A DNA stretch of 64,000 nucleotides, from positions 43,161,797 to 43,225,796 of the forward strand of contig CP136061.1 in NCBI GenBank assembly GCA_032622095.1, in the 5' to 3' direction. How positions within the stretch are numbered: position 1 is the stretch's first letter; every line of letters starts with the position of its first letter. Source of the DNA: Siphonodentalium dalli (taxonomy: Eukaryota > Mollusca > Scaphopoda > Gadilida > Siphonodentaliidae). This document shows positions 12,892 to 25,697 of the stretch, piece by piece. Position numbers and translations under genes: made by a program. The notes beneath the pieces were generated by a model, which was given only the letters and a program-made list of their open reading frames with translations, ran no database searches and was not told where the DNA came from.

Positions 12892-13774
12892 ATATACTAG
12901 GTTACACTGGTGTAAATATACTAGGTTACACTGGTGTAAATATACTAGGTTACACTGGTGTAAATATACTAGGTTACACTGGTGTAAATATACTAGGTTA
13001 CACTGGTGTAAATATACTAGGTTACACTGGTGTAAATATACTAGGTTACACTGGTGTAAATATACTAGGTTACACTGGTGTAAATATACTAGGTTACACT
13101 GGTGTAAATATACTAGGTTACACTGGTGTAAATATACTAGGTTACACTGGTGTAAATATACTAGGTTACACTGGTGTAAATATACTAGGTTACACTGGTG
13201 TAAATATACTAGGTTACACTGGTGTAAATATGCTAGGTTACACTGGTGTAAATATACTAGGTTACACTGGTGTAAATATACTAGGATACACTGATATACT
13301 AGGTTACACTGGTGTAAATATACTAGGTTACACTGGTGTAAATATACTAGGTTACACTGTTGTAAATATACTAGGTTACACTGGTGTAAATATACTAGGT
13401 TACACTGGTGTAAATATACTAGGTTACATTGGTGTAAATATACTAGGTTACACTGGTGTAAATATACTAGGTTACACTGGTGTAAATATACTAGGTTACA
13501 CTGGTGTAAATATACTAGGTTACACTGGTGTAAATATACTAGGTTACACTGGTGTAAATATACTAGGTTACACTGGTGTATATATACTAGGTTACACTGG
13601 TGTAAATATACTAGGTTACACTGGTGTAAATATACCAGGTTACACTGGTGTAAATATACTATGTTACACTGGTGTAAATATACTAGGTTACACTGGTGTA
13701 AATATACTAGGTTACACTGGTGTAAATATACTAGGTTACACTGGTGTAAATATACTATGTTACACTGGTTTAAA
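12892..13774. repeat. 24-bp satellite array, about 37 copies
   Basis: Perfect to near-perfect head-to-tail 24-bp units, each containing the dyad TTACAC-TG-GTGTAA next to atatactagg. The first copies are identical; point variants accumulate toward the right end, and one truncated unit lies at about 13283-13300. Because 24 is divisible by three, one plus-strand frame stays open and would encode an eight-residue repeat (LGYTGVNI). This is a by-product of the array rather than evidence for a gene. Confidence 0.95.
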
Positions 13775-14787
13775 TGTTTTCCATGGGCCTCAATGCAAAA
13801 GTTTTAACGTACATAATACAATATAAATCCTGGGTCCAAAATTTTCTGTAAATCTGAAAGATTGACATTTGCGAGAAAAAAATTATGCAAACAATTCATA
13901 TCCGTCTAGCAGGGAATTCCCTTTAAATGTTGTGTTTTTGTAACCGTTAGTGTCAGAACCGCACTAAAACATAATGTCATCTTTTAGACCACACTACGGA
14001 ATTCAAACTTCGCTACAAAGGTTTAATTCCTGTGCCAATAGCTATTATGGGGAAATCATAGGGAAGAGGTGTGATGTATTTTGTATGCAAAAAAACACAA
14101 GGCTCTTGACCATTCAGGGTCCAGAGTCTATTTTATTCTCTCCCTCATCTCCCCCACACCCGCTAGATGTCACTCCGTACTCTATTGACACACGTGTAAC
14201 CACTAGCGATGTGGATATGGCCGAGTCCTTGAGAATCAGTGATGTGTGAGATACCACGTACATATCACATCACACAATTCAATTGAATTTTATTCTGGTC
14301 ATCTTCTATATATGTCATCAACGTCGTTTTTCGGTCGATCTATGAGCGTATAGACCGATCAGTAGACGAATAACATACTGTATAATTCCGCGAAGCTATC
14401 TACTATTAATCCATCTCAGAAAATTAATTGCCAAAACATGATTTTCCGTTGGACGATCTCAAAATTTGGTTGATGGGCGGAAAATAAATTGGCCGAAATT
14501 GTCAACGAGAAACTTCGTCAAGCCATGGACGTAAATATATATACATCGCTGGTCAAGCAAACTTTCAGAAAATAAATATTTACGCTTCAACTTCAATTTT
14601 CAGCAATAAACAATCCATGATAAAATGAATTACTTGTTTGGCTACGATTTACGTTTAAAATGACTCGACAACAACCCAATAATTATCAACACACACACAG
14701 TCGAATCTGCAATCTCCGGTAAAATTAACTCCAGACCAATCCAGACTCCAGTCCGATAACGGCCGATGAAATTTGTAAACAATTAAA
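13775..14787. other. Noncoding spacer
   Basis: The reading frame 13974-14249 has no recognisable family. At about 14277 the word attcaattgaattttatt resembles the AT-rich tail of non-LTR retroelements in minus orientation, which is weak evidence. Nothing else. Confidence 0.45.
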
Positions 14788-15506
14788 TAGTCCAGGAGAT
14801 ATTGGTAGACCTCTGCACCCCCCCCCCCCCCCCAGGACTTAACTTCACCCCACTAATTTTCTTCCTTAAGGTCTCCTCTAATTTTTTTCACTTGTTAACA
14901 AGAAATAAAAGTGGCCGCAGAGACTCCAGACAAGATGGCGTCCATCATGGCGGCCATTTTTTGTATATGCACCAGGTCTCTTTGATCGCCGTTATAGTAA
15001 AGATGATGTCACATGCGGTTTTGTTTTCCGTTCGATTCGTTATAGTAATATACAACCCTTACAAATTAGCCAAAAATCCGACACAAAAATCCAATATGGC
15101 GGCCAAGATGGCCGCCGAAATGTGAAAAATTGCTATTTTTCGGACATTTCACCACCTTTCGTTTGTCTCCGTGGGAAAATATTGGCACCTTAACGCGATT
15201 TTATACATTTATCGTCTAGAAGAGTCATTGGCGAACACACAGGGACCATAATATATATTCCTTGACGGATATTTTTGTCCGATATCACGTTTTCCCAAAT
15301 GCCGGTATAATCCGGTCAAAGCCAAAACGACTCTAATAACGCAATGTCTGTTTCGAATCAATGAGTGTTATTGCTATTATTACTCCAGCCATGATTATAT
15401 ATGTGCAGGAGATACTCGGGCTAGGATTCCTCTTATACCTGAGTTGAGGAATATTCACCCAAATCCAAGATGGCGGCCAAAATGGCCACCAGAAATAGAA
15501 AAATCG
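14788..15506 (+). repeat. Inner palindrome, left arm
   Basis: Reverse complement of 16069-16787 with few differences. Landmarks shared by both arms are tagtccaggagatattggta at the outer end, a homopolymer C/G tract (longer here), the words agacaagatggcg and catcatggcggccat, and ccaaatccaagatggcggcc at the inner end. Confidence 0.9.
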
Positions 15507-16015
15507 CTGATTTTAACATCAGTGAAAGTTATTGTCACGACAACTCCACACCTGCTTACTATTGTGAGTTGGGAACACTTAGTCGAATAACTGTCCTTAT
15601 ATTGCATCCAAATAAAAGTCCCCCAAATCCAAAATGGCGCCCACAATGGCCGACAAATTTTGAAAAATCACCGAAATTCCCTCATGTTCACATCATTGGG
15701 CATTATTGTCGAGAAAACTCCACACATGCTGACAGTTGAGTTGTAAATACTAAGGTGAAGTAATTACCTTTCATCCCATGCAAGAAATGGTTTTCCAAAT
15801 CTAAGATGGCGGCCAAAATGGTGACCGATATTTGAAAACACGCCTACATTCCAGTACATTCCTTTACTTTCTTACGATGGGCGTTATTGTTTCGCGAATT
15901 ATACCCACCATCACATGTTGATATGGAATATTGGTATGAAGTATTCATTTGAGTTTGTCAATTGATACTCAATGTCAAGATGGCAGCTAAACTGGAGGCC
16001 AGAAATTTAAAAGAA
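15467..16015. repeat. Tandem units of about 170 bp starting with AAGATGGCGGC
   Basis: Units start at about 15467, 15630, 15804 and 15976, each opening with a(a/g)(a/t)ggcgg/ca..cc(a/c)aaatgg..acc(a/g)(a/g)a and continuing with a gttattgtc.(c/a)ga..actccacac-like block. Diverged copies. AAGATGGCGGC is the known consensus for the zinc-finger factor YY1; binding here is inference only. Confidence 0.65.
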
Positions 16016-16068
16016 ATCGATATATTCACATACAAATTTCAACTTTTTGTCATAGTATTTGCGATTTT
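15507..16068. other. Loop between inner palindrome arms
   Basis: About 560 bp made largely of the degenerate 170-bp units; no gene. Confidence 0.7.
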
Positions 16069-16787
16069 CGGTGATTTTTCTATTTCTGGTGGCCATTTTG
16101 GCCGCCATCTTGGATTTGGGTGAATATTCCACAACTCAGATATAAGAGGAATCCTAGCCCGAGTATCTCCTGCACATATATAATCATGGCTGGAGTAATA
16201 ATAGCAATAACACTCATTGATTCGAAACAGACATTGCGTTATTAGCGTCGTTTTGACTTTGACCGGATTATACCGGCATTTGGGAAAACGTGAAATCTGA
16301 CAAAAATATCCGTCAAGGAATATATATTATGGTCCCCGTGTGTTCGCCAAAATGACTCTTCTAGACGATAAATGTATAAAATCGCGTTAAGGTGCCAATA
16401 TTTTCCCACAGAGACAAACGACAGTTGGTGAAATGTCCGAAAAATAGCAAATTTTCACATTTCGGCGGCCATCTTGGCCGCCATATTGGATTTTTGTGTC
16501 GGATTTTTGGCTAATTTGTAAGGGTTGTATATTACCATAACGAATCGAACGGAAAACAAGACCGCATGTGACATCATCTTTACTATAACGGCGATCAAAG
16601 AGACCTGGTGCATATACAAAAAATGGCCGCCATGATGGACGCCATCTTGTCTGGAGTCTCTGCGGCCACTTTTTTTTCTTGTTAACAAGTGAAATAAATT
16701 AGAGGAGACCTTAAGGAAGAAAATTAGTGGGGTGAAGTTAAGTCCTGTGGGGGGGGGTGCAGAGGTCTACCAATATCTCCTGGACTA
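16069..16787 (-). repeat. Inner palindrome, right arm
   Basis: Partner of 14788-15506. The G tract here is shorter than the matching C tract, and a few bases differ, so the arms have drifted and this is not a simple assembly mirror. Confidence 0.9.
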
Positions 16788-17401
16788 AAATGCACTGATC
16801 ATATCTAATGTGCTCGTGACAAATGTCTTGTCATTAGCATTGTATTAAAGCTGAAAAATGTTAAAAGGGTTGTAATCGGGTAACACATTTTATTTATTTC
16901 CAATAAATTTTGCCATGTTGATCAGCCTGATTCATGATAAGTTGTGTTCACAGCAGTAACTATACACGTTGTCATAGACGCTTTTTCGAAAATTGGACAA
17001 ATAAAAAACGCGGCACGAACTTCGAGTGTTCAATCGAGCTTTACAAAAACATGAATACGGCTGAAATGAAAAGACATATTGACATAAGTATAGTATAGTG
17101 TAGATAAGAAGCAGAGACATGAAATATAGACATAGACTACTTGTTCAAATGTTTCTAACATTTAGTTTTTTTTCGAGTGGTTTTTTCACTGAAATTCTAA
17201 TGGAATTCTCGTTCCGCGCTTTCGCGTCATCCGGGGACGTCGTGTGGGGCTACGGTTATAGACTCGCCCAATTTTCTTAAAGTGTCACTACGCGATGTGA
17301 CTCGTTTACTGCAAAGTCTATGCACTGATAGACGCAGGTCACGCGGTAGCCTCTCGACCAACCAAATGCCCGCATTTCGACGAAAACGAAAGTAGTTGTA
17401 A
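16788..17401. other. Noncoding spacer
   Basis: No gene recognised; two minus-strand frames (16932-17120, 17227-17445) have no family features. Confidence 0.5.
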
Positions 17402-20400
17402 TAATTTCGGCCAATTTGGCCGTTTACTTCATGGCTGCTTTTCATCTGACGTGTGTGTCGGGATAAATGATGTGGAGGATTTATGTAAATGTTAGCCCAA
17501 ACTACATTTCCAAGTAACGATGGTTTTGTTGTTTATTTTGAGGAATAATACCGCGTCAGATGAATTCAGCCCAAATATGTTAACAGTTGTCGTGTAAAAC
17601 ATTCGGCAGTAGGTTAGCGTTATTTAGTATTTGTGGATGTCCTTTAACATGGGGAAAATAGACTACTGCGCTTGAACGAGCATGTGAATTTGTCGTTTTT
17701 AATGTATAGCAACTTGATAATCAATAACAGAGGCATTCTCTGTCAAATATGGTCGCTCTATTTACGGTATTAATTGCGGAACTTTCGAAAATAAACTACG
17801 CGTAAACGGATACATACGGTAAATTATAGAAGGTGCCCTAATCGGCCTAATCGCCCCAGGGCCAACTCGCCCCAGTCGACGTGTGTCAATTCGGTACCTA
17901 CTATAACATGTACCCGAGGCTGATTCCGATATATACGGGTGTTATATAGCGTTTGGTCCGTTGTTTCTCAATGAATATTATTGAAATTTGGTGTATATGT
18001 CCGGGCTGGGAAGGGAATACAACAACGTTTGAATTGTTTTTAAATTTGTTGATTTTATTCATTTTTTTTTTCGTTCTGAAAACACACTATAAAGTGTATA
18101 TAATATAATAACGAACACGAGACATACATAATTTATAAACTGTTAACAAAAGATATTAAATTCAATACATGACAAAGATGACTCAGTGGAGTTTATAAAG
18201 TGAACATAAAAACATTGAGGTAAGAATCTTTTTAAGGAATGCAACTTTATTTAATGATAATAAACACATAAATTAAAATAACAAACATGAGACATACATG
18301 ATTTATAAACTGTTAACAAAAGATACCAAACTCAATACATGCCAAAGATGACTCAGTGAAGTTTATAAAGTGAACATAAAAATATTAAGGTAAGAATCTT
18401 TTTAAGCATTACTAAACCGTTTAGCACAGACCACAGTCCACTTCACTCATCCGATCATCACCAAACTTCATATTTATCTTGATATTGATCTATCAGATGA
18501 GAGCTATCAAATATGTTTTTAATTTCATAGGAAAAAATGGTCGCCAGCGGCCATATTGCATTTACGTTATATGTTATCGCGTCATGTCGATATCTAGTAT
18601 TACTTAGAAATTTCACCTTTCCAGATTCATAATTGCTCCATTGACTGTAACAGATGAAATTATTCCCCTCTTCGGATAGAGTGTCACTGACATTTTATTT
18701 TGTCAGACTGTCTGTATAATCACTGATTATATATGGCAATAATCTGTAATAAGATGTAGCACTATTTTATTTTATATTTACATGCAGTGCTGTTTTTATA
18801 CAACAATTCTAATCCCCCTAGATCATCATGTGATCAACCATACATCGCGCGAGGACCTGGTTGAATTAAGGGTGGGTTTTATGGATCACTTCTGTCCTCA
18901 AGCTAGATTATACTTATGACATTTAATGGCATGTACTAACGTGGAGGGTTAGATATGCTTGAGAAACCACCACTCTTTAATTCACACCAAGTTTTCAGCT
19001 GTCATGTTCGGATATTAGAACCCATAGCCATGATATATGGTTTATTTTGTGTATACTAGTAATATAGATATTTTCAGTACCTTTATATACCAGTACTGTG
19101 TATAACAATGCATATACATTAATCCATGTATACATGTATATTGATTCAACGGATTCAGTGGTTTTGTCCATCAGTCTATCAAATTTGCGGGGAAAACATG
19201 GCCACAAGCAGTACACCCTGCTAAATTTCGAATTTGAATCAATTGGCGCACCCTGCAGCGAGCTTTTATTGGAGAACTTTTTCTCATGTGGATATTTTGG
19301 GTCACCGCTAGATGTGAGCCATATTTTGTTCTCAAACTGTCCTTGTGAAGACATCACTGCCAGCGATGATCTTCAATTTTACTATTTTTATGGCTAAATA
19401 ATTTGGTTGATCCTACAGACGACACCCCTTGTCAGATCGTCACCAGATTCCACAATGATCTTCTGGATAACCAGGGTGAGAGTAATCTAATTTTCCCGAA
19501 TTTCGTTAAAAAACATTACCACAGGCAGCAATTTGGTATCTTACTCTTTGATCCTCTTTTGCATGACTGAATTGTTTAGCAACTGTAGACATATTCCTCA
19601 TCTGATAGTCACCAAACTTCATATTGATCTTCGGGTTGACAACTAGATGGGAGCTATCGAATGCTTTGATTTTTTTTGGAAAACATTGTCGCCAGCAGTC
19701 ATCTTCTATTTTGGTTTGTATATACATGTATATCTCTTCATGCGGATAGCCAGTATTACGTAGGTACTTCAACTTTCCGCATTCCTGTCATCATTTGAAA
19801 TATAAAAAATTACCTGATACATGCACCCTTCAAAATTTGTTTCGTCGTATCTATTTTAATGACCCGTGTGGTAATATTGATACAGATATATTTGTCAAAC
19901 ATTTCTTTGTACAATATACAGGTATTTAGTTTGTAACTAAATCTAGAAATATATAATAGTAGCTGGTGGACCCGACTTCGTCCGGGATGTTCCCCTCTGA
20001 TTTTCGGAGAATTGCGCGATTTAACCTTGAATTGACTATTTTAAAGGTGAAGGTCATGTCGGGGTCACGATTTGACCCGTCCAAAAACACTCCCCGGACA
20101 AAAGTCACGACAAAAGTACCCGTCGAAATCCGCCCGGCTTTACCCGATTTGACAATTTTGAATGTCAAGATCAGGTCAGGGTCATGATTTGACCCACCCG
20201 AAACACTCCTGGGACAAAAGTAACAGTAGGTATCAAATTTCGTTGAAATACTTCCGTTTTACCAGATTTGACCTTGAATTGATCTTTTTGAATGTCAAAG
20301 TCAGGTCGGGATCAAGATTTGACCCGTCCAAAATACTCCCTGGAAATAATTTCCCCTAGGTATCAAATTTCGTCAAATCTGTCCTAACAGACAAACAGAC

Positions 20401-20852
20401 AGACAAATGTTCAAAATATATATTAAACTAGCTGATGTACTCGACTTCGTTCGGGCTAGTTAGGGATTTTGTTGTGATCGCCTCCATCTGGACAGTACCC
20501 AGTATATATAGCGTCTGGCCAAACTATTGTTCAATTGGTCCAGAAATATGCCTATATCAGCACGTTCGAGAACATGGTCCCATGTGAAATTGGAACCGTC
20601 CGTATTGCTCCCGGGATCGAAGTAGTCCTACACACAAATGTTTAGTCGGATCGGTCAAGGTCCAGAAACATGCATATGAGCGAGGTCAAGTTGACACGTT
20701 AAATACCAAATTCGAGCAGTGTTAGAGTCTATAACACATACACACATGCATACAGACAGGTGTTCCAAAATGTATAATCGATAGCTACAACAATTCTATG
20801 GTAGATAGTTCACGGCCGACCTGATGCATGCATCTTAGTTTTCTTGTATATA
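17402..20852 (-). repeat. Giant palindrome, right arm (about 3.45 kb)
   Basis: Reverse complement of 9165-12671. It starts with the 15-bp palindrome at 17408-17422 and ends near agttttcttgtatatat. It carries the mirrored internal features: the duplicated 170-bp block (18115-18415), the degenerate monomers (18430-19720) and the 125-bp units (19990-20340). Confidence 0.9.
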
Positions 20853-22139
20853 TATATAACCCGTCGACTGTGTGTGAGGGTATGTGTGTCTGTGTGTGTA
20901 TAACTCGGTCACGCTTTTGGCGCGTTTATAACTTTTCAACTATGCGTCCAACGTAGCCCGAATTTGGACAACTGCATACATTGTGTCGTAGAAGATGACT
21001 AACCAACATTCACGTCGATTGTCAAAGAAAATACGAGATCGATACCCCAAACGCCGTATTTGCATTCAAGTAGACACTATTTCTTATGACGTTTGTCGAA
21101 ATGACGTCATATGACGTCGTACACAAACACAACCTCTGCCAGCGAACCAGTCACTGCTATGCGTTCCGGGGCGCGAAGCATATAGCACAGAGACGCAACT
21201 GTATGGAGATTGACACAAACCCACACTTGCTTTTCTATTGTACAGACGAAACTTCCATGCGTTCTGCCATAGCATTGGGAAAGGGCGCAAAATTAATTAG
21301 TCATCAGGTTGAGTGTGAATATAAGTAAGGGTGTTGATTTTGTCGTGGAAGTGCATGGGTTGTAGATCGAACGTTCAATCATCGTTGGAAATGGGTGCTA
21401 TTTTAAATATGAACGTTGTGACCCGAATACCCTCGAACTGTAGAATTGGCAGGCGTCCAGAGGACCAGAACCTTTCGTACTAAACTATTGGCAATAATCC
21501 ACTCAGACAATACTTGCATAGTATATACATATGTCGCACACGAACTACCCGTATAAGGGAAATGAACATTAATTATTCATAATGTTCGTCATCAAGATTC
21601 CGAAGGTGTTATCAAATATGCCGTTGCTATATCAGCTGACAAATCCGCATCAGAGCAAACTGGCTACGCCCATGCGTGTATACATGCTGAAGCGGGGGGA
21701 TACATTTCTAAGTGAAATAAAGTCTTCACACGCCGCCGTGGCAAGAGATGCATACTATTAGCCATTCCATTTCTAATACAAATAAGAATTTGATCATGCA
21801 CGCGAACACCAGAAAGTAAAAAAAGGGACATTTATTTATCCGTCATTTTTGACGGGCAATCTCCTAGTATAGTGATATTACAGATTATATCAGAATGAGA
21901 TGCATATATGCATGTACATGCGTTATAATACATAGAGTGTATAAATGAAAAATATAGTACTGTTTATGCATGTTTCTTTCATAGACTGTTGGCAATAATA
22001 ATTATAGTAATATATTTGTTCTACGTGGGCTACTTAGCCTCAAGAGGACCTAAACAAGTCTGACCTTTCCCGACGAAAATATACAGGTTCCTTGTGGGTT
22101 TTGTCATTTCGGTAATTAAATAATTGCATTAATTTATGT
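20853..22139. other. No gene recognised
   Basis: Contains gtgt-type simple sequence at 20867-20900. Reading frames at 21084-21328 overlap on both strands and have no recognisable domain. Confidence 0.45.
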
Positions 22140-23750
22140 GTGTTTGGTCTTCGAAATTAATAAGGGCGAATATATCTCAGTCCCAACTCGTGAACTTTTG
22201 GGCACTTATGTTTAATGTGGTATTCATAGCCCAGTTCAAAATTACAGAGGGTACATTGCCGTTCCGAGTAGTCAACAGTGTACCATGTTCAACGGGTATT
22301 TTGTGATTTCGTGTTCGCAACATCATCAGGCTGTATACAAATCTTTTGTTGTCCACACATTATAGGTAGTGTTCTCTTTCGAAATGTGTCTTAATAATTC
22401 TATAAAATGCAAACATACTTGAGAAAAGATGATTTCGAGATAGATTCCCACCTCTCCTGTATAAATACATCGTTTCATTTCTGGTCACTGGGCACACGAT
22501 GTAAAGCAGGTTATGACTGATCACACACTCATGCTCACGGAATTAATAATGTCGCGGATTATTATCCACTTACTGCTAAAATCTCCAGTGTTAAGCAAGG
22601 TAATCATTACATAATACAATTGTAGTGGGATTCTGTTATATACATGCAAATTAGTCTGACTCAGTACGATGGGAAGCGCGATTTTATTTTCACTGTAGCA
22701 GGGCATATACCCAGTTCGCCATACACGAAGGGCGTTGGTGTGGACTTTGTCATACCTATAATGTGAATTTCCAAAACAACATAATTCTAGCTTTTCGAAA
22801 CAAGTTAGGTTTTCATAGCCCTAAATCTCCGATCCTTACGTCATAATTGGGATAATTGATTTTTCGTAGACTTCAAGGATACCCTCTTTACTAAGCTTAT
22901 GATTTAGGGCTTTATTGGTACTGCATATGCTGTGTGTTTTCAGCTTGGCATTTGGTATTTCTGTCTATATTCTCAGATATTTAAAGTGATCAATAATTTT
23001 TAGAGGCTTGTTATCAATAAAGAATGTGGGTAATCCATTCAATTTTCTGGGCTTCCTTCTGAAAATGATGACTTTTGTTTTGGAAGTATTCACTTTCAGT
23101 TTCCAATAGTGGCAATACGAGAAATATGCAGAGAAGCTATCTAACACATGTTGTATGTCGCTGAATGTGTTCAAAAATAGCAGTGTCATCGGCATAAATT
23201 AGTAGAATGATTCGTAAAAGGATGCCGGTTTCAACACCGTTCACTCTATCTAAACTAAATACCAGGACAGGCGCATCGAGATAAGTGTTGTTCAAGGTCA
23301 CTAACGTAAAGTGCAAAAAGCAGGGGAGTAAAGTTGCCGCCTTGTTTTAGGCCCTTGTTACTGTGGAAAAAAAGTTTATCTTCATTATTAATACGTGCGC
23401 ATCATTTCAGGTCCGTGTACAGTGCTTTGATAACATCGAGTGTCTTTCGGTTAATTGTGCATGTCAACATTTGTCTCCACAGCCATAGTCTATAACTTGA
23501 AATCGAGTCAAATGCGCAGGAAAAATCGATATATATACTATATACATTATGTCTGTTCGCTTTCGTCAGTTGTATGAGAGAGTACAAAGAAAAGAGATCT
23601 ATGGTGGAATATTCTTTCCAAAATCCTACCGGAGCTTCGGTTTCTAAATTATTCATTTCCAGATGAATGGTGTCATTCCAAAGGAATGTGGCTAGATTGA
23701 ATGGCCTGGGCATGCAGCGGGCACATTGTGTCCCGAAGATGACTCGCATG
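22140..23750 (-). pseudogene. Decayed non-LTR retrotransposon reverse transcriptase
   Basis: Broken minus-strand reverse transcriptase. Reading 3' to 5' on the plus strand, these parts can be seen. First, the fingers/palm entry GFWKEYSTIDLF and YIDFSCAFDS in 23402-23749. Next, the motif GLKQGGNFTPLLFALY at about 23300-23352. Then the catalytic YADD at 23185-23196, and after a frameshift in a T-run, WKLKVNTSKTKVIIF with HFKYL (22965-23180). Finally, a C-terminal CTLCN..H..H.C zinc-knuckle-like segment at about 22170-22260. The order is that of LINE ORF2; the clade (CR1/Jockey-like) is uncertain. Several frames and stops make it nonfunctional. No endonuclease domain is recognisable upstream. 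Confidence 0.85.
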
Positions 23751-24239
23751 TTATTGTGGACTCAGGGTGTCACGTTTGGACCACATTTAGAGCCAGTAAC
23801 AACTTGTGTGAACCATGGAACAATGGGTGACTGTCCACTCTACTTCCGTGTTTTGCAACTTTTGAAAAGCACGCCTCTTACATTCAATTCGTGCTCAGTC
23901 GGCCATAACATAACTCACAGGACAGTGCCTCGCGCATGTTGTGTCTCATATACCACTAAACATGGGTGTAAAGTTTTGTCAAAATCCATCCAATATCTTA
24001 TAAAAATATAACCGAATATATTAAGGGGGGGCTCTCTTTTTTGATGGTGTTTATATTTGTGTTTATATATTTAATTATGCAGTAGAGTATGAAACCGCAG
24101 GAAGAATATTATGTTTGATCATATGAATTTCTAATATCAAAATATTCTGCAACTGATCGACATAATTCATTTGTCACGCTATGGTTTTCAGCTTTCCGTA
24201 TTGTTTCAAACTGTTTTTGTGGGCTTTAACTATATAAAT

Positions 24240-24660
24240 ATTTTGTATCCCCAGTTGTCCCTAGCAACAATTTTAAATAGATTTCAACTGATTCTTGTAT
24301 AAAGTGGGCATTCCATTAGGAAATGGTATTCGGTTTCCACGGCGTATAGTTTACAATATTTGCAAATTCGATTTTCTAATGGTATTTTGTGGTTGACGGT
24401 GTCTCCCTCTTTCTATTGCTAGGGAGTGGTTACATATTCATTATGTACTTAACGCTTCACGTGATAATGATCAATCAACATGTGACAAATACGGTTCAAT
24501 ATTGTGTGATGTTTTAAAAGTTCTATAGGTACGTTCCTGTTTGGATTCAAGGTATCGTCAAACAGGGCTTCGAAAAACTTAGCTTCATGTGATAATTTTA
24601 TATTTGAGTCCATCTTTTTTCTATAGTCGTAGCTGTTATCAAGTCTGAGCAATCAATGTA
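24240..24660 (-). pseudogene. Second LINE fragment (C-terminal zinc-knuckle region)
   Basis: A minus-strand frame at about 24290-24400 reads NHKIPLENRICKYC followed by VETEYHFLMECPLY. This is the typical CxxC...H...C tail of non-LTR ORF2 proteins. The frame at 24449-24652 lies just upstream and probably belongs to the same remnant. As 22140-23750 carries its own C-terminal segment, two insertions or a duplication are implied. Confidence 0.75.
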
Positions 24661-24687
24661 TTTCTTCAACATAACGTCCCTGAAATA

Positions 24688-25032
24688 CGCACATACTCGA
24701 CCTATGATGTGAAATGGGTACATAATGTGATTATTTTACTCTGAAATAAGCAGATAATGGGCTCTACACGTTATTTCCTTTTATGGCGCGGGCCACAGTG
24801 TAAACACACGTAAAAGAGCGTACACCTAAAAAGTCGTAAGTTGGCTTATTTGTGTCATTGTCCGCACACAATCTGCTTTGAATCGCCTCATTATGAGTCG
24901 ATAAACTGACTAAATTGTTCTGATTTTCAGTACATTTATAGACTCAAAATGAGGAGATTCTAAGCAGATTATCAACCTAAAAGAAGTTATATTATAAGCA
25001 GATAATGTGCTGATTTTTGAGAGAACAGGCTG
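24688..25032. mobile_element. Small hairpin element B, copy 1 (345 bp)
   Basis: Starts aaata|CGCACATA.TCGACCTa and ends GAGAACAGGCTG, the same limits as the copy at 31953-32284. Internal inverted arms of about 35 bp (atctgctt.gaatc.cctcatt.tgagtc.ataaa and its complement) would form a strong stem-loop. The outer ends hold cgcacat and its near complement atgtgc. No coding capacity. Confidence 0.75.
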
Positions 25033-25145
25033 ATTTCTTAACCAAATTATGTGGGGATTGAATCGATTGCGATTGATGTCTTGATACTTCTAACGTTGAC
25101 TTGAGAAGGGAACCATCACTGATCCGAGTCATTCTAGCATAATGC

Positions 25146-25697
25146 TTAAAGGTGGATTACCTCTTTGTAAACATGTATTATATAACCACCGGGGTATAAA
25201 ATATTAGATCTGAATCGAAGACACCTGTCCGGAAATGCTTCTATCGATTAATTTTCATTTTATTTCGAATATTGTCTGGTCTAAAAAGGTGTGGTTGTTT
25301 AGCTAACGAACAATGTTCGTTGAACAATGTTCGTTATTGTTAATAGAGACCAGAAATTTGATTGTGTAATTTTGTCACATATAAACGTTAATTAGACTCA
25401 TTATCGCTTATAACTACGGAATATAACAATACAATCAATCAATCTGGAACATTGGACGTTCGGTAAGTAGCTATAGGAACAGCCCAATGGTCCCTGTCGC
25501 TATATGGTATCGCCGGAATAGTCGGTTCTAAAAATAGACCAATAAAGTGTCCCAATTAATCATAATAAAATATTCGAAATAAAATAAATATTAATTGATA
25601 GAAGCTTTTCCGGACAGGGGTCTTCAATTCATATTTATTATTTTATACCCACGCAACTATTTAAAATTTGTTATTTAAAGAGATAGTCCATATTTAA
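25146..25697. mobile_element. TTAA-flanked inverted-repeat MITE, 552 bp
   Basis: Long terminal inverted repeats of about 110-130 bp bounded by TTAA. The left end reads TTAAAGGTGGATTACCTCTTT; the right end reverse-complemented reads ttaaatatggactatctcttt. Similarity strengthens inward through ggtataaaat, gaat(c/t)gaagac.cctgtccgga and atttcgaatatt. It differs in sequence from the six-copy TTAA family but shares the TTAA target and the AGG start on one side. Confidence 0.75.

Noticed and set aside
13230-13826. 198-codon open frame with LGYTGVNI repeats
   Set aside because: A direct translation of the 24-bp satellite; no promoter, no unique sequence and no domain.
9165-20852. Palindrome as a pure assembly artefact
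   Set aside because: The arms differ by scattered substitutions and indels and by the length of internal tracts, and a third diverged copy exists elsewhere. An artefact remains possible only with independent read evidence.
21410-21500. Possible rRNA-like fragment (accctcgaactgtagaattgg)
   Set aside because: No conserved rRNA core could be recognised around it.
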